Assembly (NCBI RefSeq): GCF_001700895.1
Contig: NZ_CP013259.1
Coordinates: forward strand, 434,001 to 498,000
Length of the DNA: 64,000 nucleotides
From: Buchnera aphidicola (Diuraphis noxia)
GTDB taxonomy: Bacteria > Pseudomonadota > Gammaproteobacteria > Enterobacterales > Enterobacteriaceae
Reading direction: 5' to 3'
Part shown: positions 22,402 through 34,295 of the stretch, piece after piece
Layout of the letters: every line of letters begins with the position of its first letter
How positions within the stretch are numbered: the stretch's first letter is position 1
Notes under the pieces: generated by a model
What the model was told of the DNA's origin: nothing
Seen by the model: only the letters and a program-made list of their open reading frames with translations
Databases searched by the model: none
Made by a program: the position numbers and the translations under genes

Positions 22402-22605
22402 TTAATCATTTTTTATATGATTATTTAATTTCTGCAGTTCTAAAATAATTTTTTGGTTACGAAAATTAAGATCTATATTTTCTTTTTTTTGCAAACATAC
22501 TTTTTTACGTATTGTTATATAATCAAACACACCATTTTTCCCCCACCAAAGAGAATATTGCAACCAAATTAATAAAAACAACAAGAACATTTTCAATGTA
22601 TTCAT
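22402..22605 (-). CDS. ftsB: Cell division protein FtsB, shortened
   Basis: This 67-residue bitopic protein has one transmembrane helix (about 5-20). The conserved WLQYSLWWGKNGVFDY follows the E. coli FtsB pattern, then a short coiled-coil segment. E. coli FtsB has 103 residues; the periplasmic C-terminal third, after the coiled coil, is missing. The bases beyond the stop show no continuation in another frame, so this looks like true truncation rather than a frameshift. FtsB bridges FtsL and FtsQ in the divisome. Confidence 0.88.
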   Translation of the reverse strand: MNTLKMFLLFLLIWLQYSLWWGKNGVFDYITIRKKVCLQKKENIDLNFRNQKIILELQKLNNHIKND

Positions 22606-22650
22606 CTTTTACTCTAATTGATCAATTTTATAAAGAGTAAATTTTTTTAT

Positions 22651-23274
22651 TTAATCAAAATTAAAAAAAGATATAATATCACGAAAATATAGAATTTTAA
22701 TTAATTTTTTTGCATTTTTTTCTAAAGATTGCGTACCATCTAAAATCAGATCAGGTTTTTCTGGTATTTCATATTTTGCATGAATACCAGTAAAATCAAG
22801 TATTTTCCCTGTACGAGCTTTTTTATACAAATTCTTAGGATCTCTATTTTCACATATATTGATTGGAGTATTCACAAAAACTTCTAAAAAATTTGATTTA
22901 CCTAGCATCCTACTAATCATTTCTCTTTGATATCGAAATGGAGAAATGACAGATACTAATACTATCATACCTGAATCTAACATTAATTTCACTACTTCTC
23001 CAATACGTCTGATATTTTCTTCTCTATCAGAACGACTAAAATTTAAATTAGAACATAAACCAGATCTAATATTATCTCCATCTAATAAGTAAGTTTTAAT
23101 ATTATTTTTAAATAATATTGTTTCAAAAAAATTTGCAATTGTTGATTTACCTGAACCTGATAAACCTGTAAACCATACTGCAATTGATTTATGACTATAT
23201 TTTTTTTCACGTTGTACACGTGTAATAGAATGTTTATGCCAAGTAATATTATTTTTAAAATTATCATCGTTCAT
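22651..23274 (-). CDS. cysC: Adenylylsulfate kinase
   Basis: This 207-residue enzyme (E. coli 201) phosphorylates APS to PAPS. The P-loop is GLSGSGKST at about 36-44, followed by LLDGDNIRSGL (substrate-binding aspartate) and the lid region GKILDFTGIHAKYE. It starts 1 nt after the stop of cysN and ends the cysD-N-C unit, the order found in E. coli. Confidence 0.95.
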   Translation of the reverse strand: MNDDNFKNNITWHKHSITRVQREKKYSHKSIAVWFTGLSGSGKSTIANFFETILFKNNIKTYLLDGDNIRSGLCSNLNFSRSDREENIRRIGEVVKLMLDSGMIVLVSVISPFRYQREMISRMLGKSNFLEVFVNTPINICENRDPKNLYKKARTGKILDFTGIHAKYEIPEKPDLILDGTQSLEKNAKKLIKILYFRDIISFFNFD

Positions 23275-23275
23275 A

Positions 23276-24696
23276 TTAGTTAAAAACTTTTTTTTTTGCT
23301 AATTTAGGTATATTCCAATGTGGAAAATGTTGAGAAATAAAAGCATGGAAACTTAATTCGAAATCATTTTTATTATCAGTTGGGGTGATTTCTTTTCCTT
23401 TCAATTTTTTTTTCATCATCCCTGCTCCTACGGTGCTATTTGTTAAAAGATCAATAAAAATTATATTTCCTGTCATTCGATTATCATGATAATCGTCAAA
23501 AATAACAGATTCACTAAAGATTACTTTTATTTGACCAATATTATTTAATGTTAGGAAGTTTGCTTTTTTTTTCATTAAAGTATTTATATCTGTTCTAGAT
23601 ATAATTTCTTTGACATAAACACGTATTATTTTACCTGACAATTTAGCATTGTATGATTGTCCGATTGATAAAATTTTACTTGTCATCCAAACGATATCAA
23701 TAATAGCTTCTTGCATAGGTTGTAAATCAGAATTAATGTTTACAAAAAAATCTCCTCTATTAATATCTATTTCTTTTTCTAAAACTATTGTAATCGGTTG
23801 TCCAATTTCTGCATATTTTAAATCCTTATTAAATTCAATAATACGAGCAATACGAGAAGTTATATTGATAGGTAAAATTTTAATAAATTGTCCAACATGA
23901 ATAGTACCAGATACTAATGTACCTGAATATCCGCGAAAATTTGAATTAGGACGATTTACATACTGTATCGGAAATCTCATTTCAACTAATCTATTATTGT
24001 TTTGAATTTTCACTGTTTCTAAAATATTTAATAATGTTAAACCATTATACCAAGGCATAAAATTATTTTTAAAAACAATATTTTCACCAATTAATGCAGA
24101 AATAGGAATAAAAAAACTTTCAAGTTATTAGACAGTTTTTTAGAAAATTTTAAAAAATTTTTTTTAATATTAATAAAAATATCTTTTTGATAGTTTACTA
24201 AATCCATTTTATTAACAGCAACTATTAAATATTTTATTCCAAGTAAAGTCGAAATAAAACTATGTCGATAAGTTTGTTCTAATAAACCCTTTCTTGAATC
24301 AACTAATAAAATAGACAAATCGCAAGTAGACGCTCCTGTAACCATATTACACGTATACTGTTCATGACCAGGAGTATCAGCAATAATAAATTTTCTTTTA
24401 TCAGTAGAAAAATAACGATACGCTACATCAATAGTAATTCCTTGTTCACGTTCAGATTGAAGACCATCTACTAATAATGCAAAATCTATTTGTTTTCCTT
24501 GAGTTCCATGACGTTTACTATCATCCTTTAACGAAGATAATTGATCATCATAAATTTGTTTAGTATCATATAATAAACGACCAATTAAGGTACTTTTTCC
24601 ATCGTCTACACTACCACATGTTAAAAATTTTAATAAAGTTTTCTTTTGATGTAAATTTAACCAGTTTTGAAAATCATTTTTCGCATTACTATTCAT
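23276..24696 (-). pseudogene. cysN: Sulfate adenylyltransferase large (GTPase) subunit, one-base frameshift
   Basis: Two abutting frames encode a complete CysN. The first (from ATG 24696) has the G1 motif [18 protein letters not shown] and NKMDLV, and runs off into an early stop at 24091. The second begins within the same protein at [12 protein letters not shown] and continues through the beta-barrel domains to VGAGMM and FPHW. The junction is a 7-nt A run on the plus strand (24110-24116). One added base gives [12 protein letters not shown] and a 473-residue protein (E. coli 475). All other cys genes here look intact, so either the break is recent, it is read through by slippage, or it is a sequence error. 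CysN drives CysD by GTP hydrolysis. Confidence 0.85.
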
Positions 24697-24715
24697 ATTT
24701 AAAAACACCTTTTAT

Positions 24716-25624
24716 TTAAAAATAACCTTGTCTTTTTTTAAGTTCCATTGAACTTTTTTGGTTATAATCAATAACTCGACCTATTCGTTCACTAGTTTTG
24801 ACAGCAAGTGTTTCTATAATAACTTCTTCAAGATTTTTTGCTTTAGATTCAATTGCACTTGTTAAAGGCCAACAACCTAAAGTACGAAATCTAATCATTT
24901 TATTTTTTATAGCTTCATTTGAATCAAGTTTAATACGTTTATCATCAATCATTATTAACATGTTATCTCTTTTTAACACTGGACGTATAGCAGCAAAATA
25001 AAGTGGAACAATCTCTATTTTTTCCAAAAAAATATATTGCCAAATATCTAATTCAGTCCAATTTGAAAGAGGAAAAACACGAATATTTTCTCCTTTATTA
25101 ATTTGCCCATTATAATTCCACCATAATTCAGGACGTTGTTTTTTTGGATCCCATTGATGGAAAGAATCACGAAAAGAGTAAATACGTTCTTTAGATCTCG
25201 ATTTTTCTTCATCTCGTCTAGCTCCTCCAAAAGCTGCATCGAAATTATATTTATTTATAGCTTCTTTAAGACTTTCAGTTTTCATAATATCAGTGTACTT
25301 GTTACCTCCATTTTTAAATGGATTTAAATTTAATAATTTACCTTGTGAATTACAATGAATTATTAATTCTATTTCATTAGTATTTGCCACATAATCTCTA
25401 AATTTATACATTTCTTGAAATTTCCATCCAGTATCTATATGTAAAAGTGGAAATGGTAAATTTCCAGGATAAAAAGATTTTTTTGCAAGATGAAGCATTA
25501 CTGAAGAATCTTTTCCAATAGAATATAGCATAACAGGATTCTGAAACTCTGATACAACCTCTCGTATTATATAAATACTTTCTGATTCTAATTGACGGAG
25601 ATGAGTAGTATTTTCTTTAAACAT
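24716..25624 (-). CDS. cysD: Sulfate adenylyltransferase small (catalytic) subunit
   Basis: This 302-residue protein has the same length as E. coli CysD. It adenylates sulfate to APS with ATP. PP-loop features [28 protein letters not shown] and [14 protein letters not shown] are all present, as is the C-terminal [21 protein letters not shown] split by short variable residues. It lies 10 nt after cysG and about 20 nt before cysN, so cysG-D-N-C appear to form one transcript. Confidence 0.96.
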   Translation of the reverse strand: MFKENTTHLRQLESESIYIIREVVSEFQNPVMLYSIGKDSSVMLHLAKKSFYPGNLPFPLLHIDTGWKFQEMYKFRDYVANTNEIELIIHCNSQGKLLNLNPFKNGGNKYTDIMKTESLKEAINKYNFDAAFGGARRDEEKSRSKERIYSFRDSFHQWDPKKQRPELWWNYNGQINKGENIRVFPLSNWTELDIWQYIFLEKIEIVPLYFAAIRPVLKRDNMLIMIDDKRIKLDSNEAIKNKMIRFRTLGCWPLTSAIESKAKNLEEVIIETLAVKTSERIGRVIDYNQKSSMELKKRQGYF

Positions 25625-25633
25625 TAATTTACC

Positions 25634-27058
25634 TTAAATCAATTTTATTATAGAATTTGATATATTATCGATATTATTAAAGCTATGATTAGTATTAAAC
25701 CATTTTAATTTCTCATGAAAAAGAACAACTTCTCCTATAATCAATAAAGATGGAGTTTTAATAAGGTGAATTATTTTTTTAATTTCATCTAAACGTCCTA
25801 TTATAACTTTTTGATTCATAGTAGTTCCTTCACTTATAATTGCTATAGGTGTTGATTTTAGACGACCATACATAATAAGTTTTTCAGAAATTTCTATAGC
25901 GTTTAAAGTGCCCATATATACTACTAAGGTATAAAAAGGATTGCATAAAATAGAAAAATTATTCACAAAATTATTTTTATATTTATGACCTGTTATGAAA
26001 ACAACACCATGAGAATATTTACGATGTGTTAGTGGTATACCGGTATATGCTGAAATACCAATTGCAGAAGTAATGCCTGGAATAATTTGAAAATCAATAT
26101 CTGCATTTTTTGCTGCTTCGATTTCTTCACCTCCTCTACCAAATATGAAAGAATCTCCTCCTTTTAAACGTACTACTCTTTTACCTTGTCGCGCTAAAAA
26201 TATTAATAGTTTAATAATTTTTTCTTGAGATATGGTTTTTACACCTACACGTTTACCTACATAAATACGTTTTGCATCACGACGAATTAAATTTAAAATA
26301 TCTTTAGAAACTAATCTGTCATATAATACTACATCTGCTTGCTGCAGTACCTGTAAACCTCTTAAAGTTAATAATCCACTATCTCCAGGTCCTGCTCCTA
26401 CTAAACTAATTTGACCTTTTAATAAGGTATGTTCTTGAAGAGTGTTTTTTAGAATCCTAGTCGCTTGTTCTGTATTTTCATTTAAAATATGTTCAGTAAA
26501 AATACCTTTAAATAATTTTTCCCAAAATCGACGTCTTGCTAACAAACTATTAAAACTGTTTTTAACTACTTCCCTCCATTTTCCAGAAATTTTTGCAACT
26601 TTACCTAATTTCATAGGCAAAATTGATTCGATTTTTTCACGTAATAAACGTAATAAAACAGGAGCGGTTCCTCCTGAAGAAAGCGATATAATAATAGGGG
26701 AACGATCAATAATAGAAGGAAAAATAAAAGAACATTTTGATTTATCATCAACAACATTTACGAATAAACAACGATTATTACATAATTTAAATACATACTG
26801 ATTTAATTTTAAATCATTTGTAGCTGCAATTACTAAAAACATTTTTTTTAAAAACAATGAATCAAATTCTCTAGATATCCATGTTATTTTGTTTTCATGT
26901 AAAAGATTTTCTACATCTGTACACAAGTCTTTTGCGATAACATTAACTTTAGCATTTGCTTTAAGTAATAATGTAATCTTATTAAAAGCAACTTCTCCAC
27001 CACCAACAATTAATATATTTTTAGATGTTAAATCTAAAAAAAGAGGAAGATAATTCAC
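25634..27058 (-). CDS. cysG: Siroheme synthase (multifunctional CysG)
   Basis: This 474-residue protein (E. coli 457) makes siroheme for sulfite reductase. Residues 1 to about 210 form the precorrin-2 dehydrogenase/ferrochelatase half, with the NAD motif ILIVGGGEVAFNK and SSGGTAPVLLRLLRE. The C-terminal half is the uroporphyrinogen III methyltransferase, with SLVGAGPGDSGLLTLRG, VRLKGGDSFIFGRGGEE and PGITSAIG. In E. coli cysG sits in the nir locus; here it is inserted between cysH and cysD, putting the cofactor enzyme inside the sulfur cluster. Confidence 0.96.
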   Translation of the reverse strand: MNYLPLFLDLTSKNILIVGGGEVAFNKITLLLKANAKVNVIAKDLCTDVENLLHENKITWISREFDSLFLKKMFLVIAATNDLKLNQYVFKLCNNRCLFVNVVDDKSKCSFIFPSIIDRSPIIISLSSGGTAPVLLRLLREKIESILPMKLGKVAKISGKWREVVKNSFNSLLARRRFWEKLFKGIFTEHILNENTEQATRILKNTLQEHTLLKGQISLVGAGPGDSGLLTLRGLQVLQQADVVLYDRLVSKDILNLIRRDAKRIYVGKRVGVKTISQEKIIKLLIFLARQGKRVVRLKGGDSFIFGRGGEEIEAAKNADIDFQIIPGITSAIGISAYTGIPLTHRKYSHGVVFITGHKYKNNFVNNFSILCNPFYTLVVYMGTLNAIEISEKLIMYGRLKSTPIAIISEGTTMNQKVIIGRLDEIKKIIHLIKTPSLLIIGEVVLFHEKLKWFNTNHSFNNIDNISNSIIKLI

Positions 27059-27307
27059 ATTTACCTTTTACTAAAATAAATAAGATTTTTAAAGTATCGT
27101 AAAAAAAATTACAAAACCAATTATGAAAATATTATCTAAAAATATTTTTTATATCTCTAATTAATTTATATTTTTATAAATACTGGTCATTTGATATAAT
27201 TAATTAAAAATATAAATATAAAATATTTTAAAAGAATATATTTATGAATATAATAAAATTTTTTAACAAACATATTATTATATAGTACTACTTTTAAAGT
27301 ATTAAAC

Positions 27308-28042
27308 TTAATCTTCATGCAAACCACATTCTCGTTTTAATCCAAAAAACCGGGTTTTTTCCTCTAACATTCCTGGTATATATTTAATAGTAGTATGTAT
27401 ATCACCAACAGAAACATATCCATTTTTTGATAAAGGATGAATATCTAGATTATTCTTTTTCAAATATTTATGTATTTGATCATTAGACCAATCTAATATT
27501 GGTAATACTTTAAAAACTTTTTTCTGAATAGAAAGATAATTTAATAAATTTCGGGTTTTTGATTGATCACGACGTAATCCAGAAAACCAAGTTTTTACTG
27601 ATAATTCATTTAAAGCACAGTTCATAGGTTCTACTTTATTTATTTTATTATAAAAATTAATTCCTTGTATTCCTTTCTTCCATAATTTTCCGTATCGAGC
27701 TTCTTGCCATGCCGGAGATATTTTTGACCTGAAAATTTTTAAATTTAAATTATATTTTTTATTTATCAGATCAATAAATTTATACGTTTCAGGAAATAAA
27801 TAACCTGTATCAATCAATACTATAGGAATATCAGGTTTTTGTTGTATGATGATATGCAATAAAACCATTGATTGAATACCAAAACTAGATGACATAATAT
27901 GCGTATCAGGTAAATTTTTTAATGACCAATATACTCGTTCTTCTGCGGAATAGTTTGAGATTAATAAATTAAATTCAGATAAAATGTTGTTTTTTTTGTC
28001 TGAGTTTAATAAATTAATATCTTGAATATTAAATCTGGACAT
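27308..28042 (-). CDS. cysH: Phosphoadenylylsulfate reductase
   Basis: This 244-residue enzyme has E. coli length (244) and reduces PAPS to sulfite using thioredoxin or glutaredoxin. The fold signature [15 protein letters not shown] and [12 protein letters not shown] is present, as is [10 protein letters not shown]. The catalytic cysteine lies in KRECGLHED at the C-terminus, the standard ECGLH motif. It follows cysI with about 15 nt between and is separated from cysG by 249 bp of plain spacer. Confidence 0.96.
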   Translation of the reverse strand: MSRFNIQDINLLNSDKKNNILSEFNLLISNYSAEERVYWSLKNLPDTHIMSSSFGIQSMVLLHIIIQQKPDIPIVLIDTGYLFPETYKFIDLINKKYNLNLKIFRSKISPAWQEARYGKLWKKGIQGINFYNKINKVEPMNCALNELSVKTWFSGLRRDQSKTRNLLNYLSIQKKVFKVLPILDWSNDQIHKYLKKNNLDIHPLSKNGYVSVGDIHTTIKYIPGMLEEKTRFFGLKRECGLHED

Positions 28043-28057
28043 TATATTTTCTCCACA

Positions 28058-29770
28058 TTATTTCCAGAAATCAGCAATGGGATTAACAATTTTTTTTATA
28101 ATATTATTTCGAATAACAAAATCTCCAAAATCTTCTTGATTTAATCTTTTTGAAGACCAATTTTGAATTAAATTTTCTAGATAAAAAAGTATTTCTTTTT
28201 CAGTAATATTTTCTTTATACATCTTTGGAATGCGATTGCCTATTTTATTACCGCCTATATATAAATTATATCGACCTTTTGATTTTCCTATCAAACCGAT
28301 TTCAGATAATAAGGATCTTCCGCAACCATTTGGGCATCCAGAAATACGAAAAACTATTATTTCTTTTTGAACACCATATTTCAACATGATATCTTCTAAT
28401 TTAGTAATAAAAAAAGAAAGAACTCTTTCAGCTTCAGCCATTGCTAAAGGACAAGTAGGAAATGAAACGCATGCCATGGAATGTAAACGCAAATTACTAA
28501 TGTTCTTTATTAATCCATTTAATATAGCAATTTCTTGTATTGTATTTTTATTTTTTTCAGATATTTCTGAAATAATTATGTTTTGATTAGATGTTAATCT
28601 AAAATTACCATCATGTATTTTTGCTATTTTTGCCAATCCAGATTTTAATGATGCATTACCATTATCATCTATCCGTCCATTAGGAATGAACAAAGTTAAA
28701 TTCCAATGATGATTTATATCTTTACTCCAACCAAATTTATCTCCTCTATTTGTGAAATTATAAAATCGAATTGGTTCAAAAATTACATTAGCTCTTTTTT
28801 CAACTTCTTTTTTAAAAACTTCTAAACTGAAATTATTAATCGTATATCTAGTTTTTGCATTATTACGATCAGTACGATTGCCCCAATCTCTCTGTGTTGT
28901 TACTATAGCTTTAGCAACGAGTAAAGTATTTTCTATCGAAATATAACCTAATTCTCTTGCAAGAGATGGCCATGTTTTTTTATTCCCATGAACAAAAGAT
29001 AAACCTCCACCTATTAAAACATTAAAACCAATGATCTTTTTATTTTTGACAATTGCAACAAAATTCATATCATTAGCATATAAATCTACATCATTATTGG
29101 GTGGGATAACTACTGTCGTTTTAAATTTTCTTGGTAAATAAGTTTTACCTAAAATCGGTTCATTATCTGTCGTATACACTTTTTTTTGATTTAACCAAAT
29201 TTCCGCATATGCTTTGGTATGGGGTAATAAAAATTCTGAAATTTTTTTTGCCCATTTATAAGCTTCTTTATGAACGATAGATTCCATTGGATTAGATGTA
29301 CAAAGAACATTTCTATTTACATCATTTGCTGTCCCTAAAGAATCTAATTCTATATCATGTAACATTTTATGTGCATCTTTCAATTTCTTCTTTATAATGC
29401 CATGAAATTGAAAAGTTTGACGATTAGTTAATCTAATTGTACCGTACAATGTATATTTACTAGCAAAATGATCAATTTTTAACCATTTTTTTGCTTTAAT
29501 AATACCACCTGGTAATCTACAACGTAACATCATAGCATAACGAGGTTCTAATTTCTGTTCATGGCGTTCTAAGCGTAAATCGCGATCATCTTGTTGATAC
29601 ATTCCATGAAATCGAATCAGTGAAAAGTTATCTCCAGTGAAACCATTGGTAATTTCATTTTTTAAATCATTAACAATTGTACCTCTAAGATAATTACTAT
29701 TTTCTTTAACACGCTCTGCATCAGTAAGCGTTGTTTTCAATACTTTCTTTATTTTTTGATCATTATTCAT
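28058..29770 (-). CDS. cysI: Sulfite reductase hemoprotein (beta) subunit
   Basis: This 570-residue protein has the E. coli length (570). It carries siroheme and a 4Fe-4S cluster and reduces sulfite to sulfide. The cluster cysteines are in [17 protein letters not shown] and [11 protein letters not shown]. The substrate-binding arginines appear in [12 protein letters not shown] and [12 protein letters not shown]. Its ATG overlaps the cysJ stop by one base, a sign of translational coupling. Confidence 0.97.
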   Translation of the reverse strand: MNNDQKIKKVLKTTLTDAERVKENSNYLRGTIVNDLKNEITNGFTGDNFSLIRFHGMYQQDDRDLRLERHEQKLEPRYAMMLRCRLPGGIIKAKKWLKIDHFASKYTLYGTIRLTNRQTFQFHGIIKKKLKDAHKMLHDIELDSLGTANDVNRNVLCTSNPMESIVHKEAYKWAKKISEFLLPHTKAYAEIWLNQKKVYTTDNEPILGKTYLPRKFKTTVVIPPNNDVDLYANDMNFVAIVKNKKIIGFNVLIGGGLSFVHGNKKTWPSLARELGYISIENTLLVAKAIVTTQRDWGNRTDRNNAKTRYTINNFSLEVFKKEVEKRANVIFEPIRFYNFTNRGDKFGWSKDINHHWNLTLFIPNGRIDDNGNASLKSGLAKIAKIHDGNFRLTSNQNIIISEISEKNKNTIQEIAILNGLIKNISNLRLHSMACVSFPTCPLAMAEAERVLSFFITKLEDIMLKYGVQKEIIVFRISGCPNGCGRSLLSEIGLIGKSKGRYNLYIGGNKIGNRIPKMYKENITEKEILFYLENLIQNWSSKRLNQEDFGDFVIRNNIIKKIVNPIADFWK

Positions 29771-31572
29771 TAATATACATCTCTTTTATAGCGTTTCTTG
29801 ATACGTAAATTGTTTAAAAATTCATTAGCATCTTCAATATTCATATTACCATTTTTAGCAATGATATCTAATAATGCTAGTTCAACATCTTTAGCCATTT
29901 TTGAAGCATTTCCGCATACATATATTTGAGCACCATGTTCTATCCAAGACCAAACTTCGTTTCCATGTTCTTTTATTTTATCTTGTATGTATATTTTATT
30001 TTTTTGATCTTGTGACCAAGCTAAACTCATTTTAGTGAGTAAACCTTTTTTTATATATTCTTGCCACTCTATTTGATATAGAAAATCTTCTGTAAAGTGA
30101 GGATTTCCAAAAAATATCCAGTTTTTTCCTGTAGAACCATCGTTATCTCGTTGTTGCATAAAAGCACGAAAAGGCGCAATTCCTGTTCCTGACGCAATCA
30201 TTATAATGGGTGTAGTTTTATCTATAGGTAAACGAAAATTATTATTAATTTCAATGAAAATTTTTATTTTATTATTTGATTTTAAAGATTGTGAAAGATA
30301 ACCAGAGGCACCACCTAAATATATACAATTAGAAAAAATTTTTTGTACAACACCGACTGTAATATGAATTTCATCGTTTATTTCTGCTTGCGATGAAGCA
30401 ATAGAATATAATCGAGGTCTTAAAGGACGTAAAAAACTAATAAGTTGATCAGAAGATATTTTTGATGGATTATCATATATCATACTAACTAAGGGTGTGT
30501 TAATAACATATTGATTTAATTTTATTTCATCAGAAACAATATTTTTTAAGAAATTATTTTTTGAAAAATCAGCATATTTTCTTACTATATTTTTTGTATT
30601 AACAGTCAATTCAAAACTATTCTTCAAAGCATCATAAATTGTAATAATATGCTCTTTAAGATTAATTTTTTCAGATTCATTGATAGACAGTGATTTTAAT
30701 ATTTTTTTTATTAAATTAGTATCGTTTTGATACCACACACCAAGTGCATCACCAGGAGTATAACTTATGTTTAAATCATTTATATCAATTTCAATATGAC
30801 GTACATCTTTTTTAGAATATCGACCAGTTATTTTTTGATTTTTTGATATAGAAGCTATCGCAGGATTTGTTTTATTATAGAAAATAACAGAATTGACAAA
30901 ATTATTTTTTTGACTAAAATTTTTAATAGAAAAGTTATTGATGATATTTTTTTCATTAATAATGGATAACAGTTTTTTAGACCATTTATTATAATCATTT
31001 TCATATTCAATATCAGCATCAAATCTATCTAATAAAGAGTTTGCGCCTAATTCTTTTAATCTTTTATCAAAATCTTTTCCTGCTTGGCAAAACAAATCAT
31101 AAGATATATCTCCTAACCCAAAAATACTATAATACAAAAAATTTAATTTTGGTACTTGTGTTGACATTAAAAATTTGTAAAAAGATAACGCTTCTTCTGG
31201 AGGTTCACCTTCACCTTGAGTCGAAATAATTAAAATTAGTATTTTTTCATTTTTTATTTTTTTAAATTTATAATTTATAGCATCTATTAAACGATTTTTT
31301 ATATTATTTTTTGTTAAATATTCATGAAGTCGTTGAGATAATAATTTTGCATTACCAGTTTGAGAAGCTGAAATAATAGTAATTATTGTATCTTTATTAT
31401 TTTGATTTTCTTTCAAAGAAATAGAGTTAGAATCTTTATTTGCAATTTTCCAAAAATAACCTGATAACCATGCGCATTGAAGATCAGAACAAGTATCTTC
31501 TAACTGTTTTAAGAAATTTAATTGTTCTAATCCTAATGGAGCTAAAAGATCAAAAATTTTTTGATTTTTCAT
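29770..31572 (-). CDS. cysJ: Sulfite reductase flavoprotein (alpha) subunit
   Basis: This 600-residue protein (E. coli 599) transfers electrons from NADPH through FAD and FMN to CysI. An N-terminal flavodoxin domain (about 60-205) shows [26 protein letters not shown] and FGLGDISYD. It is followed by the FAD domain with RLYSIASS and the NADPH domain with [17 protein letters not shown] and [14 protein letters not shown]. It is the first gene of cysJIH, as in E. coli. The 170-bp upstream region is AT-rich and shows no clear regulator site. Confidence 0.97.
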   Translation of the reverse strand: MKNQKIFDLLAPLGLEQLNFLKQLEDTCSDLQCAWLSGYFWKIANKDSNSISLKENQNNKDTIITIISASQTGNAKLLSQRLHEYLTKNNIKNRLIDAINYKFKKIKNEKILILIISTQGEGEPPEEALSFYKFLMSTQVPKLNFLYYSIFGLGDISYDLFCQAGKDFDKRLKELGANSLLDRFDADIEYENDYNKWSKKLLSIINEKNIINNFSIKNFSQKNNFVNSVIFYNKTNPAIASISKNQKITGRYSKKDVRHIEIDINDLNISYTPGDALGVWYQNDTNLIKKILKSLSINESEKINLKEHIITIYDALKNSFELTVNTKNIVRKYADFSKNNFLKNIVSDEIKLNQYVINTPLVSMIYDNPSKISSDQLISFLRPLRPRLYSIASSQAEINDEIHITVGVVQKIFSNCIYLGGASGYLSQSLKSNNKIKIFIEINNNFRLPIDKTTPIIMIASGTGIAPFRAFMQQRDNDGSTGKNWIFFGNPHFTEDFLYQIEWQEYIKKGLLTKMSLAWSQDQKNKIYIQDKIKEHGNEVWSWIEHGAQIYVCGNASKMAKDVELALLDIIAKNGNMNIEDANEFLNNLRIKKRYKRDVY

Positions 31573-31742
31573 TATATTAAAAATCCAAATTTCATTATAT
31601 GAAATAATTAATATTGTTGATAAAATGTAATTTATGAAAAATTAATTATTATTACATTTTTATAACGTTAAAAAAATTTTAATTAAAATATGATTGTAAG
31701 TGTAATTGTTATGAAGCAACATTTTAAAAAACTAAAGTTCTT

Positions 31743-34122
31743 CTAATTCCATGAATTTTCTTTTGCATTCTTGATAACAGAATCAGGTAATCCTGATATT
31801 GATGCTACCGATATACCGTAATTTTTCTTACAAATACCATGTTTAATTTGATATAAAAATGCTATGTGACCGTTACTATTAAAGGCAGTAAAACAAAAAT
31901 GTTTCACAAAATTTTCACTTGAAGCTAATTTTGTCAATTCAATAAAATGAGTAGATAATAATGTGAAACACTTCGTGTGATTAATTAAATATTTAGAACA
32001 TGACCAAGCCAATGCTAATCCTTCATTAGTTGAAGTTCCTCGGACCAACTCATCTATTAAAACTAAACTATTAGATGTTGCATTATAAAGAATATTAGAT
32101 ATTTCTGTCATTTCCATCATAAACGTTAAATATCCATTACTTAAATCATCAGCTGCACCAATTCTTGTGAAAATTTTATCAATAAGACCAATTAAAGCAT
32201 ATTCTGCAGGAACAAAACTACCTAACCAAGCCATTATTATAATAAGAGCAATTTGACGCATATAAGTACTTTTTCCACCCATATTAGGACCTGTTATAAT
32301 AAGCATTTTTTGCTGTTTTGATAAAACTACAGAATTTTTTATAAATGGTGTGGTCAAGAAACATTCAACAACTGGATGTCGACTTTTTAATAAAGAAATA
32401 TTATGTTTTTTAGTCATAATAGGACGTGTATAATTTAAAGACATGGAACGTTCAGAAGAATTTACTAATACATCTAACTCTGAAAAAGCTAACGCACTAT
32501 TTTTTAAATCTTGTAAAAATGGTGCTAAATGGTCAAATATCTCTATATATATTTTTTTTCTAACAACAAAGATTCGTTTTCAGCATTCACAACTTTTTGT
32601 TCATATTCTTTTAATAATGGAATATTATAACATTCAGTATATTTTAATGTTTGTACTCTATTATAATTTTTCGGGATCAAATGAGTATGACGTTTATTTA
32701 CTTGAATATAATATCGAATAATATTGTTATATTTTATTTTTAATGATTCAATCATTAGTATTTTTTTTCAAAATTATTAATATACTCTTTTGAATTTTTT
32801 TGATAGCTCGTAAAATATCTAATTGAACATTATATCCATCAGCTATAACATCTCCATCTCGAATAGATTTAGATGGATCTAGACGAATAGCTTTTTCTAA
32901 TAAGAGCAAAATTTTTTCAAAATAACCAATATTAAGATCTATATCTTGAATATATTTCAATTTAATTTTTTTAATATTAAGTGAAAATTAGGTAAAATTC
33001 TTAATGTGGAACACATACGTGTAAAATCATAAGGCAACGCGTAAGTAAAGATAATCGAGAATAAATTCTTTCTAAATCATTGACTTTTCGCAGAATAGAT
33101 TATAGTGCTTTATAAAAGATTGTAAAATCTTGACACTATCATGACGTTTTTGATCAAATTAAAATTTTTTAATGGAGAATTTAGCCAACGATATAACATT
33201 CAACTACCCATAGAAGTAGTAGTTTTATTTAATATCGAAAATAACGTGTTCTTATTTTCCCTTAAAAAATTTTGAGTGATTTCTAAATTTCTACGAGTAC
33301 TTACGTTCATAAAAATATGGTCTTCTATATAATTATTTTTTAACATTCGAATATGAGGTATTGCATTCATATTCGTCAATTTAATATATCGAAGTAAACA
33401 ACTAGCAGGACGTATTATAAAATCATTTTTTTCTATTCCAAATCCATTTAAACTATGCGTTTTAAACTGTAAATTTAATAATGTATATGAAGTTTCTAAA
33501 TCAAATTCTGATAATGGACGTTTCTGAATACATCTTCTGCTTGAAATTAACAAAACATCTGAAAAATTTTCTGGATAAAGTATTTCTTTAGGGTTGGTGC
33601 GTTCAATTTCTGCAAGTAAAGAAGTTTGGTTAAAGTGCTTAGAAACACCAAAAAAACCTAAAGAAAGGTCTAAAATAGCATATCTAAATATATTTTTTTC
33701 TTTCCATATAGAAGATATAAAATTATCTTCATTGGCTTCAAGAAAAATTTCATCTGTTGTAGTTCCTGGAATAACTATACGAACTATCTTACGAGTAATT
33801 AAATTTTTTTAAAATGTTTATCTTTTATTTGATCACAAATTACAATAGATTCACCTAACTTAATAAGTTTTGATAAATAATGATTAGCTGTATGACATGG
33901 AATTCCAGCCATTGGTATAATTTTTTTATTTGAGTATCCTTTTTTTGTTAAAGTAATTTTTAATAATTGAGAAATACGTTTTGCATCTTCATAAAACAAT
34001 TCATAAAAATCACCCATTTGATAAAAAGCAACGTTTCAGGATATTGTGATTTTAAAAGATAAATATTGTTTTATCATTGGTGTATGATATTCCAGATTAA
34101 TATTTATATTTTTTTTGTTCAT
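31743..34122 (-). pseudogene. mutS: Mismatch repair protein MutS, multiply disrupted
   Basis: The whole gene is recognisable from MNKKNINI (ATG at 34122) to the C-terminal ATPase, but no frame runs through it. Lesions seen: a frame change near 34050; another at an A7 run (33804-33810); a TGA stop at 33200-33202 where the family has arginine (TTSMGS-stop-MLYRWL); several frame changes between about 33160 and 32990; and further ones near 32750 and 32540. The longest intact piece (to 31743) keeps the Walker A GPNMGGKSTYMRQ and the signature segment as DELVRGTST rather than DEIGRGTST. A functional MutS is very unlikely. Confidence 0.93.
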
Positions 34123-34295
34123 TATAGAAAATTCATTTTTTCATATTTATGTAAAATTTTTTTAACATATTTATAACATCAAAAAAATATATATATCAAT
34201 AAAATTATAACGTGTTACAGTACATTTTTAAAATTATCCTTTACTTTAATAAATTTATAATATAAAAATAATAAACAATAAAATTCGGTGATAAA

